A stretch of DNA of 64,000 nucleotides from Anaspis maculata (taxonomy: Eukaryota; Arthropoda; Insecta; Coleoptera; Scraptiidae): contig OX421966.1 of the NCBI GenBank assembly GCA_949128115.1, positions 56,107,416 to 56,171,415 on the forward strand, written 5' to 3'. A model generated the notes under the pieces. That model was not told the origin of the DNA. It saw nothing but the letters and a program-made list of their open reading frames with translations, and did not search any database. A program made the translations under genes and the position numbers. This document shows positions 1 to 13,506 of the stretch, one piece after another; the stretch's first letter is position 1, and the number at the start of each line of letters is the position of its first letter.

Positions 1-1077
1 GGATGCGCACTCAAGAACTCAAGAACACGAGAAAAATATTTAATAAATAATTAATGACGATTATTTTTGAAGATATGGGGTTCAATGGTTCAATGGTTGG
101 AACTTCGCCTCTCACTATTTCCGTTATTCAACTGATTTTGGAAAACTGTTTGTGGAAGACTAATCAGTAAAAATTATCAACCACTGGGTGTGCACTGAAC
201 TTTAACACAGATTCATAGATCTCAAAAATTTATTTTTCTTTAAAAACGCCACTATAATTTTTTCTATGAAAACGAGAAGAGTCATGTCTTGTTCTAAATT
301 ATTCAAGGAATTAACGGAATATGATTATTGATTACAGGGATTAGAGGAGAAAACTAGGTTTTTGTGATTTATGACTCACTCTGTATCGTAATCAGAAATT
401 CAGTAACTACACACCCACTAATTGATAATTTTTACTGATAAGTCTATCACAAACAGTTCCACAAAATCACTTGACTTATTTGATCCTTTTGTCTATTTTA
501 GCCTTACAGGCCTAATCACTTTAAATATCGAAAATAGAGGGGGACGAAGTCCCACTCTGATATCATCAAAAATGAAAGTCATTTATTTTTTGAATATTTT
601 TCTGGTGTTCTTGAGTGGATCATATATTATGCACCTCTCTGGACTCGGAATGCGATATACATACTTTTGAAACACCTGCATCACTGCCAGTTTTTCATAT
701 TTCACAGTTATATTCTTTTCATTATATTTTAATGAAAAATAACTAGGTAGGCCAAAATCAATGCATAAAATCAACCCATCCAATCAAATTTGTTTACTCT
801 TTTATTTTTACCCAATAAAATTCCCAAGTTGGTTTTGAAAACAAATTTTCCTTGAAATTTTCCATGAACTGAATGAATATTTTGACAGCAAAGCCAACTC
901 CAAAAATGGAAATTTTGTTTTGATCGCATGACACATAAAACACTCCCAGCCTACTTCATTTATTTCAATTTCTTCTTTTGAGATACATGCCAGGATAGCC
1001 AACTTCAATAAGTTGGATATTACTAAACATGGCATAAAAACAAGAGTCTGGACAGTTTTTGCATCAGTATCACCTAC
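1..1077 (-). other. Rest of the PolG2 gene region: intron and unresolved downstream part
   Basis: This stretch follows the donor site of the first PolG2 exon on the minus strand. I looked for the continuation expected after the WWRK motif (a short Phe/Ser-Pro-rich segment, then the anticodon-binding-like C-terminal domain) and recognised none. Later exons are probably beyond the left edge or too short to see. The open frame running on to 808 is intron read-through. Confidence 0.5.
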
Positions 1078-1533
1078 CTTCCTCCACCACATCCTCCTCT
1101 GTCCTTGCCACTGATGAAAGAATTTATTAGCTTCACGAGGCGCAACAAACATCCAACTTTTAAGCAAAGCCCCTTTTTCAAAATAGTCTCCGAAATCCAC
1201 AGTCTTCTTCTCCTCTTTGCTCATTTCAATTCTCTTATCGATGCTGAGCTTTTGCTTCCCATCCTCGTCGATCTCGGCGACACCAAACGGTGTTTCGCCT
1301 CTGCAAGCCGCCTTGGCATAGTCGAAGGTTTCAGAAAGCTTGTTGGAGTTCATGAAAACCGAGACGTCTTTGTTGATGACCACATTGTTGAACCACTCGG
1401 ACCGCAAGTTTTCCAACAACAAAGCCCCGGTGGGCTCAATGTTGAAAACATCCTGCTTCAATTTCGGATACAGGGTTTTGCTGATGAACTTGTGCCTCTC
1501 GCACAGCTCCACAATCTGCGCAAACTTATTCAT
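1078..1533 (-). CDS. PolG2: Mitochondrial DNA polymerase gamma accessory subunit, first coding exon (partial)
   Basis: The exon encodes 152 residues starting at the ATG at 1533 (MNKFAQIVELC). Recognisable POLG2 blocks, in order, are an N-terminal class II aaRS-like segment with GALLLENLRSEWF, a middle block ending TPFGVAEI, and SWMFVAPREANKFFHQW followed by RRMWWRK, matching the vertebrate hallmark RLQWWRK. The protein is the processivity subunit of the mitochondrial DNA polymerase and acts in the mitochondrial matrix. A strong donor (AAG|GTAGGTGAT) ends the exon at 1078, so the frame that runs on to 808 is intronic. The ATG overlaps the stop codon of GatC by 8 nt (ATGAATAA). This fits the bicistronic GatC/PolG2 locus described in Drosophila, where both proteins come from one transcript. 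A TTG lies four codons upstream in frame, but the ATG is the more natural start. Later exons were not found, so the gene is partial here. Confidence 0.88.
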
Positions 1534-2037
1534 TGTTTTTTTCAAAGAGGGGATCCTCCCTGGCTTCCAACGTGATGTTCCCCGGCGGCGTCACGAAATA
1601 CTCTTCCTCGGTCTTGGCTGCGTTTTTCAAGATGTCTTCGCGGCGATTCTCGAGCTGCACGGTTTCTTCGGCGACTGTCAGGGCTTGGTCTTCCAAGACT
1701 GTCGTCAAAGGTTCAACCCCTTTCGTGTCGACCTGTAACAACCCTATTGTAGGATAAGGCGCAGATGAAACATTTTCCATCAAACCTGCAAGATTTGATC
1801 TGCGAAAGCTATGGCGTCTTCCAGAGTTTCGATTCCTTTCTTGTTGGCGCAATCCACGAGCGACAAGCGTTCCAGCAAGTTTATGGTGTTGACATCAATT
1901 TTCGTACGGGCCGGAAGCTTCGTCGGATCAATCTTCGACTTGTATGGTTTTTCTGGAACTAGAGCTGCGGCTAGGGCTTCTTTCTTGGCGATTGTGCAGT
2001 AGTTTCGAAAGAGTCGAACCAAACGAGGGAGAAGCAT
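1526..2037 (-). CDS. gatC: Glutamyl-tRNA(Gln) amidotransferase subunit C, mitochondrial
   Basis: The gene has two exons, 1786-2037 (84 codons) and 1526-1732 (68 codons plus stop), separated by a 53-bp phase-0 intron at 1733-1785 (donor CAG|GTTTG, acceptor TTACAG|GTC). The product is about 152 residues. The N-terminus (MLLPRLVRLFRNY) is basic and fits a mitochondrial targeting peptide. The GatC core follows: LLERLSLVDCANKKGIETLE, AIAFADQI, then VDTKGVEPLTTVLED, and near the end EEYFVTPPGNI, the family signature. GatC is the small subunit of the GatCAB complex, which converts Glu-tRNA(Gln) to Gln-tRNA(Gln) in mitochondria. Its stop (TAA, 1526-1528) overlaps the PolG2 start. Longer frames that start within or run across the intron are not real. 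Confidence 0.93.
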
Positions 2038-2465
2038 GTTTTTTTGACGGGATGATCTTTACAACAGGTGGACCTGAAACAAATCTTGTTCATAAAAACG
2101 TTTTCGAGGCGTAAAAGAAAATCTCAACACTTGCCATTGTTTATTAACAAGAAAAGAAAAAGTTTTGTGATCCTGATTATTAGAGGTTATATTTGAGTGA
2201 CAGTGACTGACAGGAACGTCAACAGGGTTCGATTAGGTAAGGTTTCCATGAAGCAGATTTGCGGAACAAAGCCACGGAGCTACGTATTCCGTTGACTCAA
2301 ATGTCAATTTGGATGTAAAGGTGCCTGAAAGTGACATTCATCATTTCATGGATTTCGATTTGAACGCCCTGTCACACTATCCAATTTGTATCAAACTGGT
2401 TTGATCAAACAAGATCAAACTGAAACGATAACGTCATCGTTTGAAAATTTGATCAGTCCCGCCTC
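2038..2465. other. Upstream of gatC, no gene seen
   Basis: This should contain the promoter and 5'-UTR of the GatC/PolG2 transcript on the minus strand. I see no TATA box or other defined motif, and no coding potential. Confidence 0.4.
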
Positions 2466-2850
2466 TATTGGCGGCTTTATAGAACTTCATATGTCGCCGG
2501 CGACAGTGTCGCTGGCCAATAGAATTCGATCTGCCTGTACTCCCCTATCTCCCTCCATATCATTCCCGCGACACAAGTTTTTGTCGTCGTGTAGTTCTGT
2601 AAAGTCGCCATTACAGAACTTCGTATGTCGCCGGTGACAGTTCCCCACTCCACTGTAGTTGAATAATTTGAACGACACGACGACAGAAACTCGTGTCGTG
2701 GGAATTATGGAGAGAGGTAGGGGAGTACAGGCAGATCGAATCCCATTGGCCATCAGCGACATACGGAGTTCTGTAATGGCGGCTTTACAGAACTTCGTAT
2801 GTCGCCGGTGACAGTGTCGCTGGCATATAGGATTCGATCTGGCTGTATTC
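2466..2850. mobile_element. Cluster of nested copies of a TIR MITE (TTTACAGAACTTCGTATGTC family)
   Basis: The terminal motif GGCTTTACAGAACTTCGTAT followed by GTCGCCGGCGACA recurs in both orientations near 2470, 2605-2640, 2755-2785 and 2785-2830. The internal segment (CCACTCCACTGTAGTTGAAT, then GACACGACGACAGAAACTCG) is present in part in opposite orientations. The arrangement suggests one copy inserted in another. A complete-looking relative lies at 24514-24730. There is no coding capacity, so it is non-autonomous. Confidence 0.75.
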
Positions 2851-3734
2851 CCTTTGCCATCATTAAGCCCAGGGGGTGGCAACTGGGATTGCCGCGATAA
2901 GTTCCAAGTCGAACTTATGTGAAAGTCCAAAGATGGCGCTGATGCACGAAATTTAAATGCCAATCGACCGTCAACGGCGGCTCTCGGCTGTCATCGTCAG
3001 GACGCATCCAGAGGTCGAGATGACTGCGCTGTAGTCCAAGCCATTATTTCGCCCAAAGAAGAATACCTGTAATTCACACAGTTGTAAACTTTACAAAAAA
3101 AGTAGGTCCTATACGTACCTACCTGATTCAACACAACACGCACAGAAAGTCTGAACTGAAGCGACCAACACGAGGTATTCTGCGACCACAAAAACGAACG
3201 ATGCTGTCACTTTGTTGTATATTAGGTCGCGGGAACATAACCGTCACCTTGGCACCCGCTATGGCAACGTTGCAAGTACGCCTGACGTGATAACTGCCGC
3301 AACTGCGCAATGCTCATCCATTTTGACGTTGAACTGACATAAAACGCTCGCGCAAGCGCAGACAGAGAGATATAGATTCGTTTGTTTTTAACATTACTCA
3401 AATAAATCTTGAGTTTAGCACAATTATTTTTTTGATGAAGTGGCAATTGTTCAATGAATCATCTATATAATTTATTACAACTATAGAAAAATGGTATTCA
3501 CAAGTACTAGTGAAAATAACATCATACCATATCATATACATACCCATCTTTAGCACGCAATTTTTGTTCCCGCGACCTATTCTGTGGGATAGACTTCTGT
3601 AACTCGTGTGCCTTCGTGTGGTTCGAACATTGCGGATTGCATACACGGAACGTGACGTCACGTGGCTTCATTTTTTTTAAGCTCATGCTCCCTCCTGCTA
3701 TAATTATAACCTCTTTGGATGTTCTGCTATTATA
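2851..3734. other. Intergenic, no gene seen
   Basis: No coding region is supported. A 14-bp inverted pair, AGGTCGCGGGAACA near 3227 and its complement near 3570, could be the ends of a 360-bp TIR element, but the arms are too short to be sure. Confidence 0.4.
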
Positions 3735-3951
3735 TATCCTATACACTTTCTATTTTCAGTAGAGTGACTTTTTGGAGCAAAAATAAAGTGACAAGCTGGG
3801 GGGGCTACGACTGCGGCTGATGGCACCTGCAAAGTTTTGGAGACAAACTATCAGCGGCCATCGGCAGTATTCTCCCAGCGCTCCAGCTTGTCACTTTATT
3901 TTTGCTCCAAAAAGTCATTCTATATACTGAACATAGAAAGTGTATGGGATA
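3735..3951. mobile_element. Palindromic MITE, 217 bp
   Basis: The two ends are inverted copies over about 65 bp: TATCCTATACACTTTCTAT, then AGTGACTTTTTGGAGCAAAA and ATAAAGTGACAAGCTGG on the left, with the complement at 3886-3951. The loop is GC-rich. It is a non-coding TIR element just outside the gypsy LTR. Confidence 0.8.
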
Positions 3952-3966
3952 TAGTTCTATACATAT

Positions 3967-4652
3967 TGTAACGTATTTCGCGTACGGGTTCGAATATAAT
4001 TGAAACGATCGTTTGAAAACACACACTGTTCATTACTGCGTACTACAATAAATACACGCCAATAATTATCTACTTGGAATATATCGCAGGTACTTCGCTT
4101 TGATCCGCTCGCTACCTCTTCGCATTCCAATTCAATACTGACTGTCGCGCTGTTTGGACGGTGCTTTTATATGCCTCCGATTAGCGTTCCCGAGCTTTCT
4201 ATCATCTTCCAGCAATTTTCATAGTGGCCCGGCATATGCGGTTTCTAGACGACTCCTGAATAATTACACACACCTTTCGTCTGCTTTCCGTGTGTTCTGG
4301 AGCCTGCACCTCCGCCAAAATGGACAGATGTGCCTTGATCAGACGTTCGAGTCTCCATGTATTTCAATGCCATCGAGTTTACTCTAGAAATGTCCAGAGC
4401 TCCGCGCATTTGTACACTGCGATCTAATGCTAGCCTTACATTGAGCCACAAATGCTGCAGCTGTTTTTGCTGCAGAGTTCTGATTGGAACTGACGCTTGA
4501 AATTGCTGTCAATAAGTAACATGTGACCAATGAGAGCTCAGCAGCTAAAAAAGATGCAGCATTTGATGCTCAATGTAAGGCCACCATAATGGATGGAAGA
4601 ATCCAGAAAGATCCCGTGTTTACCAGTATGCACGGAATAGCCGCTCGTAGCA
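3967..4652 (-). repeat. Ty3/gypsy 3' LTR (minus orientation)
   Basis: On the minus strand it runs from TGCTACGAGCGGC to CGCGAAATACGTTACA, the termini shared by all LTRs of this family in the window (9030, 13507, 23573, 42552, 61103). It is longer than the 500-bp solo LTR at 42552 because a 147-bp MITE sits in it. A polypurine tract (minus AAGAGGGGGCAG, 4653-4664) lies directly inside it, as expected for a 3' LTR. Confidence 0.88.
4434..4580. mobile_element. MITE inserted in the gypsy LTR
   Basis: Inverted ends of about 26 bp with two mismatches start CCTTACATTGAGC on each side (4434 and 4580). The segment is absent from the other LTR copies, so it is an insertion into this one. It is 147 bp and non-coding. 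Confidence 0.8.
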
Positions 4653-5134
4653 CTGCCCCCTCTTAAGCCTGTTCGTCCCAAATAGGCTCATTGTTACTCC
4701 CGGAGTAACGTGCAAGGCGATCAAGGTGGACAAGTTTCATCTTAGCTCTTGGGGATCGCTGGATTCTGTACACGACGTCATTGATCCTCTTGACTACCGT
4801 GTACGGTCCTTTCCACGACGGATGCAGCTTCAGAGACCTTCCCTTCTTGCGTTGAGGATTGTACAACCAGACCAGGTCACCTGCTTGAAATCCCGTGGAG
4901 TTCGCCTTCAAGTCGTAACGGGTCTTCATTCGGTCGGTCGCGATTCGAATCCGGTTCCGAACCAACTCGTGGATGTCACACATTCTGTGCCTCAGGTCTT
5001 CGACGTATTCGGGGATGTCTTTAGGATCATTCTCCGGCGTGCCAAATTGCAAATCGCAGGGGAGGCGAAGCTCTCGGCCAATAAGAACACGTGCTGGTGT
5101 TTCCCCTGTGGTGTCGTGAATGGCAGCGCGATAC
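4653..5134 (-). pseudogene. Ty3/gypsy integrase C-terminal part (gypsy relic 1)
   Basis: The open part (4663-5052) encodes the end of a 412/mdg1-like integrase: a helical stretch with VRNRIRIATDRMKTRYD, the GDLVWLYNPQRKKGRS block, and WKGPYTVVKRINDVVYRIQ, typical of the C-terminal domain. It ends just before the PPT and 3' LTR. The upstream half continues at 8739-9016 and was split by the copia insertion; the two halves are consecutive when copia is removed. Gag, protease and RT are absent from this copy. Confidence 0.88.
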
Positions 5135-5385
5135 TATTGAAAATGTTTGAAAGTTTATTGAACAAAAGCAGTACACGTAGTCGTATCGTAACAGCTTGGA
5201 GGCAACTACTCTATCTATCAACATGTGCGACTGGTGCAAAAACGGTTGGCAACGGCAACAGCCAATCGCAGCACCGCACGGCCGGCGCGCGGCGGCGGCC
5301 TTGCAAAGCTCGTCGCGTAGTGCAGCGCACACACCGAGGAAGGCGGCACAATCTCAAACATATATCAAATGCAATATTTCTAACA
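5135..5385 (-). repeat. Copia 3' LTR
   Basis: 251 bp, identical by eye to 8488-8738. On the minus strand it begins TGTTAGAAATATTG and ends CATTTTCAATA. Much of it is GC-rich (near 5280-5310). Confidence 0.95.
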
Positions 5386-5394
5386 CTCCCACTT
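5386..5394 (-). promoter_or_regulatory. Copia polypurine tract
   Basis: Minus-strand AAGTGGGAG directly abuts the 3' LTR, the place where plus-strand DNA synthesis is primed. Confidence 0.7.
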
Positions 5395-5496
5395 GTTTGA
5401 GATCCTATACAGCAAAAAACAGATAAAACAAAAAAAAACTTTTCAAGAACAAAGAAAGCTTATTTCTAAACAAACAAATATTTAGTTGACATGCAT

Positions 5497-8352
<2,856 letters not shown>

Positions 8353-8476
8353 CAGGCACTCAAAATCTCGAGTCAACGAGCGACGACACAAACTACGCGA
8401 CTAATACACGACTCGAACGTGATTTTCAAACTAATACAGTGCACAGTGCCCTACGTATGTACCAAAGTATCAGCTT

Positions 8477-8487
8477 GGCCCATAACC
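8477..8487 (-). promoter_or_regulatory. Copia primer binding site (half tRNA-iMet type)
   Basis: Directly inside the 5' LTR the minus strand reads GGTTATGGGCC. This is complementary to the anticodon stem-loop of initiator tRNA-Met (GGCCCATAACC), not to its 3' end. Priming from a tRNA cleaved in the anticodon loop is established for Drosophila copia. Confidence 0.8.
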
Positions 8488-8738
8488 TATTGAAAATGTT
8501 TGAAAGTTTATTGAACAAAAGCAGTACACGTAGTCGTATCGTAACAGCTTGGAGGCAACTACTCTATCTATCAACATGTGCGACTGGTGCAAAAACGGTT
8601 GGCAACGGCAACAGCCAATCGCAGCACCGCACGGCCGGCGCGCGGCGGCGGCCTTGCAAAGCTCGTCGCGTAGTGCAGCGCACACACCGAGGAAGGCGGC
8701 ACAATCTCAAACATATATCAAATGCAATATTTCTAACA
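8488..8738 (-). repeat. Copia 5' LTR
   Basis: 251 bp, identical by eye to the 3' LTR at 5135-5385, and followed on the plus strand by the second GATAC target duplication. Confidence 0.95.
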
Positions 8739-9016
8739 GATACACCATCAGGAATATCGGCAGATGACGATCCCAGTCTCGTCGCTGATGCTCGTCGACG
8801 ACCTTCGACAGGTGCTGCTCCATCGTCCTGTTGAACCGTTCAACCATTCCGTCGGACCGTGGGTGGAGAGGCGTCGTCCTGGTCTTCTGTATCCCGAGTA
8901 GAGTACAGATACCTTGGAACACGTTGGACTCGAAGTTTCGTCCCTGGTCTGAGTGTAACTCCAGAGGTACTCCGAAGCGGCTAATCAGATTGTCCAATTG
9001 TTCGGGAGTTGCCTAG
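8739..9016 (-). pseudogene. Ty3/gypsy integrase core, second half of relic 1
   Basis: The minus strand encodes the end of the integrase catalytic core: RFGVPLELHSDQGRNFES, KTRTTPLHPRSDGMVERFNR and DRHLPIFLMVY, with the D and E of the D,D-35-E triad in LHSDQG and MVERFN. It was continuous with 4653-5134 before copia inserted. Its upstream end breaks off at about 9016 against an LTR fragment in the opposite orientation. Confidence 0.88.
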
Positions 9017-9029
9017 AAAATTTGATGCC

Positions 9030-9283
9030 GGGTCACTGTGGAATCTCCTGGAGAACGCATGGAACATTCGAGATGAATTAGTCGGACTTATATAAGGCAT
9101 TAATCGTCGGCTCACGACTGTTGTTGAATTGGAAGCGATCGAGTGCGAAATAGTAACCTGCGATATTCCAAGTAGATAATTGTTGGCGTATATTCATTGT
9201 AGTACGCAGTCATGGACAGTGTGTGTTTTAAACGATCGAATCGATTATAATCGAACCCGTACACGAAATACGTGACAATAAAG
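9030..9283 (+). repeat. 5'-truncated gypsy LTR, plus orientation
   Basis: It matches the last half of the solo LTR at 42552-43051, from GGGTCACTGTGGA through the TATATAAGGC promoter motif to CGAAATACGTGACA. It abuts an integrase fragment of the opposite strand, so a rearrangement or independent insertion joined them here. Confidence 0.85.
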
Positions 9284-11284
9284 TACCTATTCTATTGAAA
9301 CAAAATGCATCGACTTTTCAGAATGAACTTGGAATCACGAATCCACCCGCGATAAATTTGTGTGAATCTGACGTTTAATCTCCCACAACATCAACTATTG
9401 TTCTGCTCTTTTACTGAAAGTACATCGTATGGAGAGTAGTGGAGACCGAGAAGCGGTGAAGGAAAAAAAGACTTTCATGAAAGGAAATGCTGATGCTTGA
9501 AGATTAAACGTCAGATTTACGAATTTATACGCGAATCCCATTCCGAGGAAATCCCACACCGTGAATTCACACAAACAAGAAAAAGTTGATATATGCAGCT
9601 GACTATGTTTACTCCAAAATCCCCCCCTCCCCCATCCTCCCCTTCAACCATCTTATTATGAGAGGGCTGCGCACGTCTTGCCCCCTTCACCCTTTCGCCG
9701 CCCTCTGCTCTCGGCAGCCACTGTCAGCCCCCATCACCACCGGCGGCACCGGCCCACTACGATGCGACTATTGATTTCAGACGGCCGGAAGATTTTCCTC
9801 TGCCGCACACGTGGAGGAAAAGCGCTCTAATGACATAATGTGGCACTTTGTCAAGAAGAGACTCTCCATCACCCCTTTAACCCCCCCGGCCCCTGCGCGC
9901 GGTTTCTACCCGCAGTTAATTACGAATGTACGTATATGTCTGCTGATGCCGATGTGTAGAGAAGCAAGAGGAAAAGTGTGAGGAGTTAGGGGGTGGATGT
10001 GGGAGCAAGGGGGAGCGGGGGTACAGTAACAGCTCCTAAGGATTTGCGGTGAGCCGTCAAAGTGGCTCTAATTATCTCCGTCTTGTAGTATTAGCAGTGT
10101 TGCGGCAGCCCCTTTACAAATATTATCATCGGCATCTTCTCCCATTACTTAGGAGGAGGAGTAGGAGTAGATCGTGATTTGGAAGCCAGGGTGAAAAAAG
10201 AACTGTTTTTTTTTCAGTTTGATGAGGACGAACAGGGATCGTTTCGGCTTAGTAGGTCTTAGCCGGGGTCCTCGCCGGGGCCTTAGTCTGCTTCAGAGTG
10301 ATGCTGCTTAACGAGTATGTACATAGGACCGGCGGGTTTTATATCCAACAACATAGAGGTTATTCCTCTTAGATGAGATCGCTCGGAGTCAGAGTGGTGT
10401 TTTATGTTATTATGTTCGATAGTCTTTTAGTTCTCTTACATGCTCCGGTCTTACATTACACAAGCACTTCTTCGAAAGCAACGACTGACGTCTGAACCGG
10501 TCTACTTTCAACTTTCAATTTTTTTCGCTGATACAAGGCCGGTCTAGGCTATATTCAATTTTCATAATGTGCCACCAGCATAGAGCATAGAGAAATAACA
10601 TGAATATTACAATTTCTACCAGATCTGACGCTCTTGTATTTTAATTCTTTCGATAATACATAGGTAAGTACCTTCTTCGTTTCTACTTAAATCCAGCTAC
10701 GCCGCAGAAGATTTTTGAGATCACGAACAAAACTGCATCTAACCAAGTGCCGGGATGGATGAAGTTGACGTAAGCGTTTTAAAGGCGGTGGCGGATTTAA
10801 TATGCTAACCCGATTTCGTTTTTTTCAATAAGTCTTTCACCTCCGGTGAATCTCCGTCTTCCATGGATCAATCTAAATCCATCCCGGTTTTTAAGAAAAG
10901 TTCAAAGGAAATAGTGACCAACTATTGAAATATTGCCTTGCAGAATTCAATCGCCAAGACATCTTAATCATATGCTAAGGTACCTGTGGTAAATATGGTC
11001 CAGCGGGTAATATGGCCCAAGGTATATATTCTGCAAAAAATGCCACCTACGGAAAATTTTCCAATCCAATATAGTTGTCTACATATTACCGACCTACGAT
11101 TGTCATTTTTCTCGCAGAGTGCGCCAACTTTCTTGCAAGCAGCAACACATTGAGCTGCTCGTTGAGCTGGGAGTGGTGGTGAAAAGAGGTGCTGTTGTAA
11201 TTTTCCTGCTTTCTTGTAAGCCACTTCCACTCTACCAAACATCTAAATTGCCAGACCCATCGCATCTTTTTAAAGGTAAGAGCT
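9284..11284. other. No gene seen (2 kb between the gypsy relics)
   Basis: Only short frames without recognisable domains are found. There are pyrimidine-rich runs near 9620-9660 and a short inverted pair (GCCGGGATGGAT near 10750 and its complement near 10887). It could be host DNA between two elements or an unrecognised element. Confidence 0.4.
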
Positions 11285-12061
11285 TTGGGGTGGTCTTCTG
11301 TACCCCGAGTAGAATACAGATACCTTGGGACACGTTGGATTCGAAGTTTCATCTCTGGTCTGAGTGTGATTCCAGAGGTACTCCGAAACGGCTATTCAAA
11401 CTGTCCACCATCACCCTTGCCACTGTGGAAGCCTCTAGGTTGGGTAGAGCGTACGCTTCCGGCCACTTGCTGAAGTAGTCCATGACATCCAGGATGTGTT
11501 TGTTGCCATCTTTCGTTGTCGGGAACGGGCCAGCCAAATCGATCGCGAGGCGTTCAAAAGGCGCTCCTACATTGTAGGTCTTCAGCTCCCCTCAGCTGCG
11601 AGTTCTTGGTCCTTTGCTGGCCGCACATACTTCGCACTGGCGACTCCATATTTCCACGTCGTTCCGGCAGTTTACCCAGTAGAACCGCTCGCGCACCTTG
11701 GCCAACGTCTTGTTCACCCCAAGGTGCCCTCCAGTGACGCCATCGTGCATTTCCTTCAGGACCTCCTTCACTCTCTTCTTGGGAAGCACCAACTGAAACA
11801 TCTCCTTCTTCCCATCAGGACTCTCCCAGACTCTCTTCAGCAGCCCATTCTCTATCCTCAGAGAATTCCACTGTGCCCAAAGAGCCTTGAATTCGGGCCC
11901 TTCACCAGAGATCTTGGCCTACTCTGGTCTGTCCTGGCCAAGTTACTTTCTTTCAGCAAGCGTACCGATGGCTGGGTCCTCACGCTGCTCTTTCTTGAGC
12001 TCAGCCGTAGTCCAATTCCTTGGAGTCTCGACAACGATTGCCTTGACTTCGACGTTCCCAT
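11285..12061 (-). pseudogene. Ty3/gypsy integrase N-terminal and core fragment (relic 2)
   Basis: Minus-strand frames with shifts encode, in order, a linker with KALWAQWNSLRIENGLLKRV, the HHCC zinc-binding region (GGHLGVNKTLAKVRERFYW, then CEVCAASKG), and the catalytic core start AGPFPTTKDGNKHILDVMDY. FSKWPEAYALPN and RFGVPLESHSDQ follow. It overlaps relic 1 by roughly 120 bp with differences, so the two relics are separate copies. Reverse transcriptase and RNase H are missing between this part and gag. Confidence 0.85.
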
Positions 12062-12138
12062 TCTGTTGGTTCACCTTCTTGTCGTGCCCGCAGTCCTCGT
12101 TGCATGGTCTTCGAGAAAGACCATCCGTGTTGCCATTG

Positions 12139-13505
12139 TCATGACTTTTCCAGGGCGAAGTTGACTTCCTCGATCAGCAGCTCCCCGTTCCAGCATGAAA
12201 TGGTCTGCTTGACCTCCTCAATCAGTAGCCCCCCGTTCCAGCATGAAACGGTCTGCTGAAGCGTATCGTCGCCTGCAGTCGCGTTGCGGAATATCTCCGT
12301 CCCTTCCACATTCAAAGCAACGTGGTCTTCCTCCTCCACTACGATTGCTTTTTCTCGGTTGGTGACTTACTCGATCAGCAGTTCCCCGTTCCGCTATCGA
12401 ACGGTCTGCTGAACTCGACCATTGCCTGCAGTCCCGACGAAGATGTCCTGATCTTCCACAGCCGAAGCAACGCGGCCTTCCTCCAGCTCTTGGCTCGTCT
12501 TGGGATTCATTCCGAGACAAAGCGTTGAGGATTTCCCCATACATTTCCTCGATCGATTTCTCGGCAGTATGTGAACCTCCAGATTCATCAACGCCCACCG
12601 CCTTGATTTGATGATTGCACACATCTTTGGCTGCCTCAATGCAGATCGCCTGAGTCAGTGCGTCTCTGATGTCGACTGGGTTTTTGATCATCACCATCTC
12701 ACGCACGTCTTGGTCTCGTATTCCATAGACCATAGACAAAGGTATCTTTTATGATGTTTGTCAAGAGGTGCGCTGGGTACATTGGGTACGCTAGAAGAGC
12801 CAGCCTTTGGACATCAGCTGCAAATTCCTGTAGGCTCTCTCCGCTTCTCTGCGTTCTTGCCGAAAAATCAGCTTGGTGAATGTGCCGTCCGCGATGATCT
12901 CTATAGCGGAGTCCCAGAACCTTGAGAAGCTTCTGTAAGTTTTTCTGGTCACTCTCCAGAAGCGTCTGCAGCAGCTCCACCGCTGGACCTCTTAAAGCAA
13001 GGATGAGTGCCTTAGCTTTATCTTTGTCATTCCATTCGTTCACCTCGGCAACAACGTCAAATTGCCTCTTGTAGGTCGTCCATGGGCTTTGTCCATCGAA
13101 GTTTGGCAGTTCCACAAGATAAATACCTGCCAAAGCTGCCATCGGGGCCACCGTATAACTTACGGCGGTACTCTGGACACGTCGTTCTAGCTGCAACATG
13201 TTTGCCTCCATTGTTGCAATTTTTCCTGCTAGCTTCCTGACATTGCCGTCGAGGTATCGTTTGTGTTGTTCCAAAGCCACCATCAGCTCTTCCAGACGCT
13301 TCTTCTCTTTTTCTTTCTCTTTATTACGCTCCTTTTCCTGCTCTTCTATAACAAATTTTATTGCAGGACAAGAGCCGCAACGTCTTCGGCTCCTCTCTTC
13401 GACATACTTTTTGTCTCCGGCATAATTCCAAGCAATTCCGGTATTTCCGAACTCCCTGTAGTCGCAGGCCGAATTACTCTCAATTATACCGCTTTCTGAC
13501 ACCAA
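12139..13505 (-). pseudogene. Ty3/gypsy gag with two zinc knuckles (relic 2)
   Basis: The frame covering 12699-13505 has a charged coiled-coil segment (EEQEKERNKEKEKEKKRLEE) and the capsid-like block PNFDGQSPWTTYKRQFD with YRDHRGRHIHQADFSARTQR. It is frameshifted near 12735 and continues in 12218-12739 with two CCHC knuckles, CFGCGRSGHLRRDC and CFECGRDGDIPQRDC. A tandem duplication of about 50 bp repeats an RFMLERG-like motif near the 3' end. Stops and frameshifts make it non-functional. Confidence 0.85.
13489..13504 (-). promoter_or_regulatory. Gypsy primer binding site (tRNA-Leu-like)
   Basis: Two bases inside the 5' LTR the minus strand reads TGGTGTCAGAAAGCGG. The complement ends in CTGACACCA, as in the 3' end of many tRNA-Leu species. 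The tRNA assignment is inferred from memory of tRNA 3' ends. Confidence 0.55.
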
Positions 13506-13506
13506 A

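Noticed and set aside
808..1077. C-terminal extension of the PolG2 frame to residue 245
   Set aside because: It follows a strong splice donor exactly after the conserved WWRK motif and shows no POLG2 similarity, so it is intron read-through.
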